NCBI RefSeq assembly: GCF_003732265.1
Contig: NZ_MOBK01000008.1
Location: 186,001-250,000 of the forward strand
Length of the DNA: 64,000 nt
Direction of reading: 5' to 3'
From: Pseudomonas brassicacearum
Lineage (GTDB): Bacteria > Pseudomonadota > Gammaproteobacteria > Pseudomonadales > Pseudomonadaceae
In this document: positions 8,425-16,920 of the stretch, piece by piece
Numbering within the stretch: position 1 is the first letter of the stretch
Layout of the letters: every line of letters begins with the position of its first letter
Made by a program: the position numbers and the translations under genes
The notes under the pieces: generated by a model
What the model was told of the DNA's origin: nothing
What the model saw: the letters and a program-made list of their open reading frames with translations, nothing else
Databases searched by the model: none

Positions 8425-8934
8425 TCAGCGCAGCGCTTTACGGTTACGCGAAGTGAGCAGCGGCACCAGAATCACGATCAGCACGAACGCTACCAGCGCC
8501 CACTGCGCCAGCGACAGACCGAGGATCGGCGGGTACGGCGTGGAGCAGAAGCCATCCACCTGGAAACCCAGCGGGAAGATCTTCGCCAGCGGCAGACCAT
8601 CGACAATCGGCTGCAGCACATCGATGCCGCAACTGACTGCAGGGTAGAACTGGGTGTAGACGTGATGCCCGGCCACCGCTGTGCCTGCCAAGGCACTGAT
8701 GACCACCAGCGTCTCGAACACGGTAATGCTGCGACGGGTGCGCGTGGCCGCGCCGATGAAGGCAAACACCGCGATAAACAACAACGCGTAGCGCTGGAGA
8801 ATGCACAGCGGGCATGGCGCCTCGCCCAACACAATTTGCATGTACAGCGCGCCGCCGATCAGCGCCAGGCAGATGATGCCCAGTAACACCAGATAGCGCC
8901 GTTCGCGCCCCAATCGCATTGTTTCCTCGCTCAT
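8425..8934 (-). CDS. dsbB: Disulfide bond formation protein B
   Basis: A 169-residue inner-membrane protein with four hydrophobic segments. It re-oxidises DsbA and passes electrons to quinone. The two cysteine pairs are present: Cys41-Cys44 in PCPLC in the first periplasmic loop, and Cys102 and Cys130 in the second loop (AVSCGID and DGFCSTP). Their spacing matches E. coli DsbB closely. The start MSEETMRLGRERR gives a basic cytoplasmic N-terminus. It lies between the cyo region and the flavohemoglobin gene, transcribed alone. Pseudomonads often carry two DsbB paralogues, and which one this is cannot be told. Confidence 0.95.
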   Translation of the reverse strand: MSEETMRLGRERRYLVLLGIICLALIGGALYMQIVLGEAPCPLCILQRYALLFIAVFAFIGAATRTRRSITVFETLVVISALAGTAVAGHHVYTQFYPAVSCGIDVLQPIVDGLPLAKIFPLGFQVDGFCSTPYPPILGLSLAQWALVAFVLIVILVPLLTSRNRKALR

Positions 8935-9096
8935 CGCGTTTCCCTTTTAGATAGCAGTTGCCGCCAGTCTACACGCAGGCTCGCAGGTTTAAGAGCCTGG
9001 CGCGTGCCGGTGGATTTGGGGGAATAAACGATAAGCCGGTTAAGAAGGGATTAACTTTTCTAACAGTCTTCAAGAATTGAGACCGAGGTGCGGCCA

Positions 9097-9187
9097 TTCG
9101 CGAGCAAGCCCGCTCCCACATTAGATTGTGTCGTACACAAGTTTTGTGTCCGACCCGGTCAAGTGTGGGAGCGGGCTTGCTCGCGAA
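9097..9187. repeat. REP-type inverted pair (family 1)
   Basis: Two facing copies (9097-9120 and 9164-9187) of the element seen at 2591. Between them is an additional small palindrome, TTGTGT-CGT-ACACAA (9126-9140). The flank accgaggtgcggc is shared with the first pair. Confidence 0.85.
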
Positions 9188-9222
9188 GCAGGCGACTCGG
9201 TCTCCCGAGTCGCACCACTGAA

Positions 9223-10404
9223 TTACTCCAACGCCGAAGCCGGCCCGAAGAACTCATAACGGCTCTGCTTCTCCGGAACCCCCAACGCCTTCAGGTGACG
9301 CTTGATCGCCGCCATGAACCCTTTCGGCCCCAGGAAGTAAGCATCCAGGTCGCGCTGCTCAGGCAGCCACTCGCCCAGTTGCTCCCGACTCAACAACCCG
9401 ACCTTGTCCGCTGCCGGACTCACACCGTCATCTTCGGCGTAGCAATAGAAGCGCTTGAGTTGCGGATGACGCTCAGCCATCCCATCGATCCAGTCACGGA
9501 AGGCATGCACGCTGCCGTTGCGCGCGCAGTGGATGAAATGCACCGGGCGCTCGGTGGCCAGCGCGGCTTCGAGCATCGCCAGTGTCGGCGTGATGCCGAC
9601 ACCGCCGCTGATCAGCACCAGCGGCTTATCACTGGCCGTCAGGGTGAATTCGCCCGATGGCGGGAACAGCTGGATGCTCGCCCCGACATGCAGTTGATCG
9701 TGCAAGTGGTTGGACGCCCGCCCACCGGTTTCACGCTTGACGCTGATGCGGTACTCGCCTTTGTTTGCCAGCGCCGACAGCGAGTAGTTACGACGGATCT
9801 CTTCGCCGTCGAGGATCAGTTTCATGCCGATGTACTGGCCAGGCTCTGCCTCCAGAATCGGGCCTTTGTCGGCAGGTTCGAAGTAGAACGAGGTGATTTC
9901 CGCGCTTTCCTCAACCTTGGCCGTGACGATGAATTCCCGTGCACCGCGCCAGCCGCCGGGCGCCTGTTCTTTCTGATCGTAGATGCTGGTTTCGGCACCG
10001 ATCAGAATCTCGGCGAGTTGCCCGTAAGCAGCGCCCCAGGCCGCAATGACTTCCGGGGTGGCGATTTCTTCGCCCAGCACTTCGGCGATGGCACGCAGCA
10101 GGCAGGTGCCGACAATCGGGTAGTGTTCCGGCAGGATCTGCAGGGCCACGTGCTTGTTGATGATCTTGGCCACCAGGTCGCCCAACTGGTCGAGCTGGTC
10201 GATGTGTCGCGCGTACATCAACACACCGTTGGCCAGCGCGCGCGGCTGATCACCGCTGGCCTGGTGGGCCTGGTTGAACAGCGGGCGGACTTCCGGGTAT
10301 TCGGAGAGCATCATGCGGTAGAAGTGAGTAATCAGCGCTTCGCCGCCGCTTTCCAGCAACGGTACGGTGGATTTGACGATGGCACGGTCTTGAACGCTCA
10401 GCAT
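9223..10404 (-). CDS. hmp: Flavohemoglobin / nitric oxide dioxygenase
   Basis: A 393-residue cytoplasmic enzyme that oxidises NO to nitrate using O2 and NAD(P)H. Residues 1 to about 138 are a globin domain, with Tyr in HFYRMM and the proximal His in NKHVALQILPEHYPIVG. About 150-255 is the FAD-binding barrel, with YSLSA in the flavin motif. The rest is the NAD domain with GGVGITPTLAML. The ATG at 10404 gives the family N-terminus LSVQDRAIVKSTVPLL, so the longer frame to 10461 is rejected. The divergent norR gene and the intervening sites indicate NO-dependent sigma54 control. Pseudomonas papers call this gene fhp. Confidence 0.97.
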   Translation of the reverse strand: MLSVQDRAIVKSTVPLLESGGEALITHFYRMMLSEYPEVRPLFNQAHQASGDQPRALANGVLMYARHIDQLDQLGDLVAKIINKHVALQILPEHYPIVGTCLLRAIAEVLGEEIATPEVIAAWGAAYGQLAEILIGAETSIYDQKEQAPGGWRGAREFIVTAKVEESAEITSFYFEPADKGPILEAEPGQYIGMKLILDGEEIRRNYSLSALANKGEYRISVKRETGGRASNHLHDQLHVGASIQLFPPSGEFTLTASDKPLVLISGGVGITPTLAMLEAALATERPVHFIHCARNGSVHAFRDWIDGMAERHPQLKRFYCYAEDDGVSPAADKVGLLSREQLGEWLPEQRDLDAYFLGPKGFMAAIKRHLKALGVPEKQSRYEFFGPASALE

Positions 10405-10445
10405 AAGGACGACTCCGGAGCTTGATGTGTATTTCCTTAGCCTTA

Positions 10446-10460
10446 TCAGTTTCTGTGCCA
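10446..10460 (-). promoter_or_regulatory. Candidate sigma54 promoter of the flavohemoglobin gene
   Basis: On the minus strand TGGCAC-AGAAA-CTGA gives the -24 GG at 10459-10458, exactly 10 bases, then GA at 10447-10446. The consensus -12 is GC, so it is one mismatch from the core. The expected transcript start lies about 30 bases before the hmp ATG. A NorR-type activator, which needs sigma54, is encoded next door. Confidence 0.6.
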
Positions 10461-10501
10461 AGTAGTAAAACTATACAAATCAACAACTTAAAAACAACGT
10501 A

Positions 10502-10538
10502 GTCATATCGACACAGGCTGATTTATAGTCATGTCGAC
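10502..10538. promoter_or_regulatory. Two NorR-type binding sites (GT-N7-AC)
   Basis: GTCATATCGAC at 10502-10512 and GTCATGTCGAC at 10528-10538 fit the NorR core GT-N7-AC and differ from each other by one base. They are 26 bases apart, about 45-90 bases upstream of the candidate -24/-12 element of hmp, which suits an enhancer. The second site lies only 14 bases before the norR ATG, so autoregulation is likely. A third overlapping GT-N7-AC match begins at 10533. Confidence 0.7.
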
Positions 10539-10552
10539 TACACGGAGTCACT

Positions 10553-12103
10553 ATGACTGCAAAATCCCTGCTCACCGCCCTGCTGCCACTGGTTTCTGAT
10601 CTGTCCCGCGAACTGCCCGAAGGCGAGCGCTATCGACGCTTGCTCGAAGCCATGCGCGCCCTGCTCCCCTGCGATGCCGCGGCCCTGCTGCGCCTTGATG
10701 GCGAATGGTTGGTGCCATTGGCCGTCGACGGCTTGAGCACCGACACCCTGGGCCGGCGCTTCAAAATCAGCGAGCACCCGCGCTTCGAGGCCTTGCTCAG
10801 CAGCCACGGCCCGACCCGCTTCGCCGCTGACAGCGACTTGCCCGACCCTTACGACGGACTGGTCGAGGGTCTCGACGATCATCTGGAAGTCCACGACTGC
10901 ATGGGTTGCCCGCTGTTTATCGACGAGCGCCCATGGGGCTTATTGACCCTCGATGCCCTCGATCCGGAACAATTCGAACCGATCGAACTGGACGCCCTGC
11001 AAGCCTTTGCCAGCCTCGCGGCGGCCACGGTCAACGCCGCCGAGCGCATCGAGCGCCTGGCCAATCGCGCCGAAGACGAACACCAGCGCGCCGAGGTTTA
11101 CCGCCAGGCCAGCGGCCAACAGAACCGCGAGATGATCGGCCAGAGCAAGTCCCACAAACGCTTGGTGGAAGAGATCAACCTGGTGGGCGGCAGCGACCTG
11201 ACCGTGCTGATCACCGGCGAAACCGGGGTCGGCAAAGAGCTGGTCGCGCAGGCGATTCACGCAGCCTCTGCCCGAGCTGACAAACCGATCATCAGCCTCA
11301 ACTGCGCGGCGCTGCCGGACACTTTGGTCGAGAGCGAGTTGTTTGGTCACGTGCGCGGCGCGTTCACCGGCGCGATGAATGATCGTCGCGGCAAGTTTGA
11401 ACTGGCCAATGGCGGCACGCTGTTTCTCGATGAAGTCGGTGAGCTGTCACTGACGGTGCAAGCCAAGTTGCTGCGCGTCCTGCAAAGCGGTCAGTTGCAG
11501 CGCCTCGGCTCGGACAAGGAACACACGGTGGACGTGCGCCTGATCGCGGCGACCAACCGTGATCTGGCCGAAGAAGTGCGCAACGGTCGCTACCGTGCCG
11601 ACTTCTACCATCGCTTGAGCGTTTACCCGTTGCTGGTCCCGGCACTGCGCGATCGCGGGCGGGATGTATTGCTGCTCAGCGGCTTCTTCCTGGAGCAAAA
11701 TCGCTCACGCATGGGCCTCAACAGCCTGCGTTTGAACAGCGACGCCCAGGCCGCCTTGCTAGCCTACAACTGGCCGGGGAATGTGCGGGAGCTGGAGCAT
11801 TTGATCGGTCGCAGCGCGCTTAAAGCACTGGGCAATTGCAAGGAGCGACCGAAGATTCTGAGCTTGAGTGCGGCGGATCTGGATTTGCCTACTGGCAGTA
11901 TTGAGGTGCTTACCGAACAACCAGCCGTCAGCCCTGTGACTTTGGTAGCCGGTGATCTGCGTGAAGCCACCGAGAGTTATCAGCGGCAATTGATCAGCGC
12001 TTGCCTGGAGCGGCACCACAACAACTGGGCCAGCGCGGCGCGTGAGCTGGGTCTGGACCGGGCGAATCTTGGGCGCATGGCCAAGCGATTGGGGATGAAA
12101 TAA
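10553..12103 (+). CDS. norR: Nitric oxide-responsive sigma54 activator NorR
   Basis: A 516-residue enhancer-binding protein. A GAF domain (about 1-170, containing a VHDCMGCPLF stretch) would hold the NO-sensing non-heme iron. The AAA+ domain (about 190-425) has Walker A GETGVGKE near residue 222 and the sigma54-contact motif GAFTGA near 270. A Fis-type helix-turn-helix ends the protein (NWASAARELGLDRANLGRMAKRLG). It should activate the divergent flavohemoglobin gene on NO exposure; the P. aeruginosa equivalent is called FhpR. Start ATG follows cacggagtc. The domain set is complete. Confidence 0.95.
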   Translation: MTAKSLLTALLPLVSDLSRELPEGERYRRLLEAMRALLPCDAAALLRLDGEWLVPLAVDGLSTDTLGRRFKISEHPRFEALLSSHGPTRFAADSDLPDPYDGLVEGLDDHLEVHDCMGCPLFIDERPWGLLTLDALDPEQFEPIELDALQAFASLAAATVNAAERIERLANRAEDEHQRAEVYRQASGQQNREMIGQSKSHKRLVEEINLVGGSDLTVLITGETGVGKELVAQAIHAASARADKPIISLNCAALPDTLVESELFGHVRGAFTGAMNDRRGKFELANGGTLFLDEVGELSLTVQAKLLRVLQSGQLQRLGSDKEHTVDVRLIAATNRDLAEEVRNGRYRADFYHRLSVYPLLVPALRDRGRDVLLLSGFFLEQNRSRMGLNSLRLNSDAQAALLAYNWPGNVRELEHLIGRSALKALGNCKERPKILSLSAADLDLPTGSIEVLTEQPAVSPVTLVAGDLREATESYQRQLISACLERHHNNWASAARELGLDRANLGRMAKRLGMK

Positions 12104-12130
12104 TCTAATTATTAAGGTCAATGAAACCTT

Positions 12131-12266
12131 GTGGCGAGGGGGCTTGCCCCCGTTCGGCCGCGAAGCGGTCGTGAGACAAGCGACCAGGTCTTTCCGGGAA
12201 AAGCTGGGAGTGCTTCGCACTCCAACGGGGGCAAGCCCCCTCGCCACAGGCAAGCTCCCTCGCCAC
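12131..12266. repeat. Inverted repeat of family 2 (GTGGCGAGGGGGCTTGCCCCC)
   Basis: A forward copy at 12131-12154 faces an inverted copy at 12224-12247, followed by a partial third copy at 12249-12266 (ggcaagctccctcgccac). Each unit is itself a small hairpin. It fills the gap between norR and cheV. Confidence 0.8.
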
Positions 12267-12391
12267 AGGGTTCACCGCTTGGCTGACGGCAGGGAATGTT
12301 TCTAAAGCCTGCCCGCTACAAGTCGATAACCCGACATCGATAGTATTTGGCAATCCCGCGATCGCCCATCACCTTTTTCCAGAAGGTACAT

Positions 12392-13294
12392 ATGTCTTCC
12401 AACAAAGCCCGCGCAGATTCACTTTCGCTTTTGCTGTTTACCTTGCGCAGCGGCAAGCTGATGGCGATCAACCTGCTCAAAGTCAGCGAAATCATTCCCT
12501 GCCCGCCGCTGACCCGGCTGCCGGAGTCGCATCCCCACGTCAAAGGCATCGCCACCCTGCGCGGTGCTTCGTTGTCGGTGATCGACCTGAGCCGTGCCAT
12601 TGGCGAGCGCCCGCTGGAAGACCCGAACGGTGGCTGCCTGATCGTCACTGACGTCAGTCGCTCCAAGCAGGGCCTGCATGTTCAGGCCGTGAGCAAGATC
12701 GTCCACTGCCTGACCACCGACATCCGTCCGCCACCCTTTGGTTCCGGTGGCGTGCGTTCGTACATCACTGGCGTGACCTCGGTCGACGGCACGCTGGTGC
12801 AAGTGCTGGACATCGAAAAAGTCATCCACGGCATCGCCCCGGCACAGATCGAAACGGCCCCGACCGAACTGAGCATGGAAGACGCCGAAGTCCTGGGCAG
12901 CGCGCGCATTCTGGTGGTCGATGACAGCCAGGTCGCCCTGCAACAATCCGTGCACACCCTGCGCAACCTCGGCCTGCAATGCCATACCGCCCGCAGCGCC
13001 AAGGAAGCCATCGACTGCCTGCTCGACCTGCAAGGCACGGCCCAGCAGATCAACCTGATCGTCTCGGACATCGAAATGTCGGAGATGGACGGCTACGCCT
13101 TCACCCGCACCCTGCGCGAAACCCCGGACTTCTCGCACCTGTACGTGCTGCTGCACACCTCCCTGGACAGTGCGATGAACAGCGAAAAAGCGCGTCTGGC
13201 CGGGGCTAACGCGGTGCTGACCAAGTTCTCTTCGCCAGAACTGACCCGGTGCCTGATCGAAGCGGCCAAAGCCGTCGCCGAACAAGGTCACTGA
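12392..13294 (+). CDS. cheV: Chemotaxis coupling protein CheV
   Basis: A 300-residue fusion of a CheW-like coupling domain (about 15-155) and a response-regulator receiver domain (about 168-295). The receiver has the acidic pocket VVDDSQ and the phosphoacceptor Asp226 in IVSDIEMSEMDGY. CheV links chemoreceptors to CheA and adapts signalling by phosphorylation. ATG at 12392 is preceded by agaagg at a good distance; the longer frame from a TTG at 12347 has no such site. It is not in a chemotaxis operon here. A GNAT gene follows three bases later and is probably cotranscribed. Confidence 0.94.
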   Translation: MSSNKARADSLSLLLFTLRSGKLMAINLLKVSEIIPCPPLTRLPESHPHVKGIATLRGASLSVIDLSRAIGERPLEDPNGGCLIVTDVSRSKQGLHVQAVSKIVHCLTTDIRPPPFGSGGVRSYITGVTSVDGTLVQVLDIEKVIHGIAPAQIETAPTELSMEDAEVLGSARILVVDDSQVALQQSVHTLRNLGLQCHTARSAKEAIDCLLDLQGTAQQINLIVSDIEMSEMDGYAFTRTLRETPDFSHLYVLLHTSLDSAMNSEKARLAGANAVLTKFSSPELTRCLIEAAKAVAEQGH

Positions 13295-13297
13295 GTC

Positions 13298-13780
13298 ATG
13301 GCCGAAGGCTTTTGCTTGCTGATGCGGCGCAACCTTGCCGAGGCTGTGCCCGCAATCACGTGGCCGGTCGGCATTGAATTGATCCAGTACCGTCCCGAAG
13401 TCGCCCAGGCGGTCCATCACGTGATGGAGCTGGGTCATCTTGAAGGCGGTGGCCGCGTACCGGAATTGGCGATCTGGCAGCGGCGTTTTGAAACCGATCC
13501 TGAATATGACCCAACGCTTTGCTTCATCGCTCAAGATGCCGAAGGGATCGTCGGCGTCGCGCAGTGCTGGACCAGCGCCTATATCAAAAAGCTGATGGTG
13601 CACCCACGGGCGCAGCGACGCGGGATTGGCCGCGCTTTACTGCTTCACGCATTCAAGGTGTTTCAGGATCGCCGGGAAGGCTTTGTGGATTTGAAGGTAT
13701 TGGAAGACAACCTCCGGGCGCAGCGGCTGTACGAAAGCGCCGGAATGTATGTTGTCCGCCGGGAACCGGTTCCCGCCTGA
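13298..13780 (+). CDS. GNAT family N-acetyltransferase
   Basis: A 160-residue protein with a typical GNAT core in its second half: IKKLMVHPRAQRRGIGRALLLHAF contains the acetyl-CoA pyrophosphate-binding motif (Q/RxxGxG/A), and NLRAQRLYESAGM is the usual C-terminal helix and strand. The N-terminal 60 residues vary and may set substrate choice. It lies three bases behind cheV, so it may be expressed with it. Whether it acts on a small molecule or a protein is unknown. Confidence 0.88.
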   Translation: MAEGFCLLMRRNLAEAVPAITWPVGIELIQYRPEVAQAVHHVMELGHLEGGGRVPELAIWQRRFETDPEYDPTLCFIAQDAEGIVGVAQCWTSAYIKKLMVHPRAQRRGIGRALLLHAFKVFQDRREGFVDLKVLEDNLRAQRLYESAGMYVVRREPVPA

Positions 13781-13789
13781 CCCACCGCC

Positions 13790-13865
13790 TTCGCGAGCAG
13801 GCTCGCTCCCACACTTGATCTGCGAAAAACATAGACCCCCTGTGGGAGCGAGCCTGCTCGCGAAG
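13790..13865. repeat. REP-type inverted pair (family 1)
   Basis: Facing copies at 13790-13813 and 13841-13865 with the variant cgagcaggctcgctcccaca (gct/agc in place of ccc/ggg in the stem). Confidence 0.85.
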
Positions 13866-13932
13866 GGGCCAGCATTAACAATATCAACCCTTCAGGCATA
13901 CTCGGCTTATCAAGCCAACGGATGCCCGAACA

Positions 13933-14259
13933 ATGAAAGCCGCCACCCTGACCTTCCTCTGCCTCACCGCCCTCGCCTCCCAGGCCCACGCCTCCAGCCC
14001 CGACGCCTGGGCCGCCTACGACAAAGCAGTCCTCACCAGCTGCACCAAAGCCAGCGGCCTGAAAAACGCCAAGCCCGTCGGCAACCCTGCGCAATTCGAT
14101 GACCGGGTCGACTACACCGCCCTCCTGCTGCAAGGCCAATACCCGCAAAAACACATGAAAGGCCAGCAAGGCACCGAGCTGTGCCTCTACAACAAGAAGA
14201 CCAAAACCGCCTACGTGACCGAATGGGACTCCGTTCGCCCGACCGCCAAGGCCCAGTGA
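13933..14259 (+). CDS. Small exported protein of unknown function
   Basis: A 108-residue protein with a clear signal peptide (residues 1 to about 20, KAATLTFLCLTALASQAHA with an AHA-type cleavage site). The mature part is about 88 residues with two cysteines (SCTKAS and ELCLYNKK) that could form one disulfide. It is hydrophilic and lysine-rich toward the end. I do not recognise the family. It is probably periplasmic. It stands between a repeat pair and the YkgJ-like gene. Confidence 0.75.
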   Translation: MKAATLTFLCLTALASQAHASSPDAWAAYDKAVLTSCTKASGLKNAKPVGNPAQFDDRVDYTALLLQGQYPQKHMKGQQGTELCLYNKKTKTAYVTEWDSVRPTAKAQ

Positions 14260-14342
14260 ATGGCGCATAACTTGCTTCATCGCTGAGCAATGCGGTGACA
14301 TTCTGTCGCCGTTTCTTGCCCTCACATGCGACCCGGCGATCA

Positions 14343-15092
14343 ATGAATACAAGGTTTTCCTGCGTAGGTTGCGGCAAGTGCTGCAATGACCACCACGTCC
14401 CTCTGACCTTGGCGGAAGCCCGCATGTGGGCGGCCGATGGCGGTCAAGTGATCGTGCTGGTCGAGGGCTTTCTGGGTAACGGCCTGGGCCTGCCGGTGCA
14501 GCAACGCGAACACGCCGAACGCCGTTCGGTGGTGGTTCGAAGCGGCACGTCCGAGGCGTACGTGGCGATCACCTTTGCCGCCTATAACGTCGGTCCCTGC
14601 CGGAATCTTGACGAAGACGATCGCTGCAGCATCTACGAGCGCCGACCGCTGGTGTGCCGCATCTACCCTGCGGAAATCAACCCGCACATCCCGCTGAACA
14701 CAGCGACCAAGGATTGCCCGCCCGAATCATGGGAACAGGGCCCGGACCTGATCATCGGCGGTCAATGGGTCGATCAGGAGCTGGCGGAGTTGATCCAGCG
14801 TTCTCGCCAGGCGGATCGCGATGACGTTCAGGCCAAGGACGCGATTTGCAGGATGTTGGGGATTCGCACGACTGCGCTGAAGGGTGACGGGTTTACCGCT
14901 TATCTGCCGGACATGAACGCGTTTGCCGCGGTTATTGATCAGGTGTCAGCGCAACCACTGGCGGCGCCGGAGGGTGAGTGGCTGTTTCATGTGTCGGGGG
15001 ATGACGTTGCCGGGCAAGTGCAGGCGGCGGGTGCGCAACTGGTGACTGAAGCGCCGGTGAACTATGCGTTTATTTCGTTGCGGGCGGCTTGA
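14343..15092 (+). CDS. YkgJ-type cysteine-cluster protein (putative Fe-S or zinc-binding)
   Basis: A 249-residue protein opening with FSCVGCGKCCNDHHVPLT and later RCSIYERRPLVCRIYPAEI, the CxxCxxCC...C...C pattern of the YkgJ/UPF0153 family, which is thought to bind an iron-sulfur cluster or zinc. No reaction is established for the family. The C-terminal half lacks recognisable motifs. The ATG at 14343 places the cysteine motif at residues 7-14, as usual. The longer frame from 14295 adds a basic stretch and is less likely. Confidence 0.85.
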   Translation: MNTRFSCVGCGKCCNDHHVPLTLAEARMWAADGGQVIVLVEGFLGNGLGLPVQQREHAERRSVVVRSGTSEAYVAITFAAYNVGPCRNLDEDDRCSIYERRPLVCRIYPAEINPHIPLNTATKDCPPESWEQGPDLIIGGQWVDQELAELIQRSRQADRDDVQAKDAICRMLGIRTTALKGDGFTAYLPDMNAFAAVIDQVSAQPLAAPEGEWLFHVSGDDVAGQVQAAGAQLVTEAPVNYAFISLRAA

Positions 15093-15122
15093 TTCAAAAT
15101 TGATGTCGCCGGGTATGGCCCC

Positions 15123-15215
15123 TTCGCGAGCAAGCCCGCTCCCACATATGATCTCCATCTGACACAGATTTTGTGTATGTCGACGATCCACTGTGGGAGC
15201 GAGCCTGCTCGCGAA
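15123..15215. repeat. REP-type inverted pair (family 1, mixed variants)
   Basis: The left copy (15123-15146) is of the cgagcaagcccgctccc type and the right copy (15192-15215) of the gggagcgagcctgctcg type, so the two arms come from different subvariants. A small acacagattttgtgt palindrome lies between them. Confidence 0.8.
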
Positions 15216-15247
15216 AGCGGCAGATCAGGCACCGCAGAAATTAAATC

Positions 15248-15505
15248 CTAGCGCTTACCCATCGAACGACGCGTACCCGGAGGCGCCGCCCCAGGCGTCT
15301 TGGTATGGCCATTCTTCGCGCCATTCTTGTACCAAGGCTGACTGGCGTTCTTCGCGGCCGCCAGATCACCCGGTTTGAACGGGAACTTGAACGCCGGGAT
15401 GGCGGCTTTGGTTTCGCTGTCTGCGCTGGAGTCGACGCTGTCTGGCAGGTCTGCCTGGTCGTCGCTCAAGGCGTCGGCAACCGGCGGTTGTGTCGGGGAA
15501 GTCAT
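15248..15505 (-). CDS. Small proline/alanine-rich hypothetical protein
   Basis: An 85-residue protein with an acidic, disordered-looking N-terminal half (ADALSDDQADLPDSVDSS) and a basic C-terminal half (KNASQPWYKNGAKNGHTKTP...RRSMGKR). No signal peptide or membrane segment. The charge split and low complexity suggest an intrinsically disordered, possibly nucleic-acid-associated protein, which is a guess. It lies alone between a repeat pair and the RND operon, on the opposite strand. Confidence 0.6.
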   Translation of the reverse strand: MTSPTQPPVADALSDDQADLPDSVDSSADSETKAAIPAFKFPFKPGDLAAAKNASQPWYKNGAKNGHTKTPGAAPPGTRRSMGKR

Positions 15506-15652
15506 GAAAGCTCCGGGTGATGCACATAGAGTCGGGCCCGGTCAGCGAGCCGCGAAAGGCGGCAGTATACCTGTGTCGAGAGCCGCAAGCTTCACACCGC
15601 GCGTGAGTCCGTCGGGTTTGTGTTGGCGAACCCTCCGTCACTGAATCTCAAA

Positions 15653-15698
15653 CTGACAGCCCCGTCAGTTAGCAGTCACCTTCCTGACGGGCTGACAG
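15653..15698. promoter_or_regulatory. Imperfect inverted repeat upstream of the RND operon
   Basis: CTGACAGCCCCGTCAG (15653-15668) and CTGACGGGCTGACAG (15684-15698) are near-complementary, and the words CTGACAG and CTGACGG recur. They lie about 60-105 bases before the adaptor start. This is a candidate operator, perhaps for the response regulator encoded downstream. Confidence 0.4.
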
Positions 15699-15759
15699 GG
15701 TTATAAAGAAGGGTATAAACCTGAAATACCCCAACCTCTCAGCCCGGCGCCCCACTCGC

Positions 15760-16920
15760 ATGCGAATTCAGAAAAAACCCGCCTTGATCGCAGGTCTGCT
15801 AATTGCCTTGGCAGCGCTGGGCACCTGGTACCTCGTCAAACCGGCCACGGCCAAGCTCGCTGCCCCGACCGCCATTCCGGTGCGCGTGGTCAACGTCGTG
15901 GAGAAAGACGTGCCGCGTTATGTCAGCGGTATCGGGTCGGTGTTGTCCTTGCACAGCGTGGTGGTGCGTCCGCAGATCGACGGCATTCTCACCAAAATCC
16001 TGGTCAAGGAAGGCCAACTGGTGAACAAAGGTGACCTGCTGGCCACCATCGACGATCGCTCGATCCGCGCCAACCTCGATCAGGCCCGCGCCCAACTGGG
16101 CGAAAGCCAGGCGCAGCTGCAAGTGGCGCAGGTCAACCTCAAGCGCTACAAGTTGCTGACGGTCGACGACGGCGTCTCCAAGCAGACTTACGACCAGCAA
16201 CAAGCGCTGGTCAATCAACTCAAGGCCACCGCCCAGGGCAACCAGGCTTCGATCGACGCCGCTCAGGTGCAACTCTCCTACACGCAGATTCACTCGCCGG
16301 TCACCGGGCGCGTCGGTATTCGTACAGTCGATGAAGGCAACTTCCTGCGCATGACCGACGCCCAGGGCCTGTTCACCGTGACGCAGATCGACCCGATCGC
16401 CGTCGAGTTCTCCCTGCCGCAACACATGCTGCCGACCCTGCAAGGGCTGATCGGTGACCCGCAACGCGCCCAAGTGAAAGCCTACATTGGCGCCGACACC
16501 GACGGTGAAACCGGCAATCTGCTGGGCGAAGGTCACTTGACCCTGATCGACAACCAGATCAACGCCAACACCGGGACCATCCGCGCCAAGGCCGAATTCA
16601 ACAACCCCGGGCAGAAACTCTGGCCGGGCCTGCTGGTGACAGTAAAAATTCAGACAGCCTTGGAGAAAGATGCGCTGGTGGTACCGCCCACCGTCGTACA
16701 ACGGGGCCTCGATCAACACTTCGTGTATCGGGTCAACGGTGACAAAGTGGAAACCGTGACCGTGCAGGTGGTTGCCCAAGGCAGCGGCCAGGACATCATC
16801 AAAGGCGTGAAACCGGGGGATGTGCTGGTCAGTGATGGCCAGTCGCGGCTCAAGCCGGGGTCGACCGTGCAGGTCATGACCGATCCGCCACAAGTGGTGC
16901 AATCGGAGTCGAAGCCATGA
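15760..16920 (+). CDS. RND efflux periplasmic adaptor (MdtA/HlyD-like membrane fusion protein)
   Basis: A 386-residue adaptor with an N-terminal anchor (about 8-28), a lipoyl-like half motif VRPQIDGILTKILVKEGQLVNKGDLL, a coiled-coil hairpin (about 105-165, rich in Q/A), the second lipoyl half SPVTGRVGIRTVDEGNFL and a beta-barrel domain. It would bridge the inner-membrane pump and an outer-membrane channel. Its stop overlaps the pump start (ATGA). No outer-membrane factor gene is present here, so the complex would have to recruit one encoded elsewhere. Confidence 0.93.
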   Translation: MRIQKKPALIAGLLIALAALGTWYLVKPATAKLAAPTAIPVRVVNVVEKDVPRYVSGIGSVLSLHSVVVRPQIDGILTKILVKEGQLVNKGDLLATIDDRSIRANLDQARAQLGESQAQLQVAQVNLKRYKLLTVDDGVSKQTYDQQQALVNQLKATAQGNQASIDAAQVQLSYTQIHSPVTGRVGIRTVDEGNFLRMTDAQGLFTVTQIDPIAVEFSLPQHMLPTLQGLIGDPQRAQVKAYIGADTDGETGNLLGEGHLTLIDNQINANTGTIRAKAEFNNPGQKLWPGLLVTVKIQTALEKDALVVPPTVVQRGLDQHFVYRVNGDKVETVTVQVVAQGSGQDIIKGVKPGDVLVSDGQSRLKPGSTVQVMTDPPQVVQSESKP

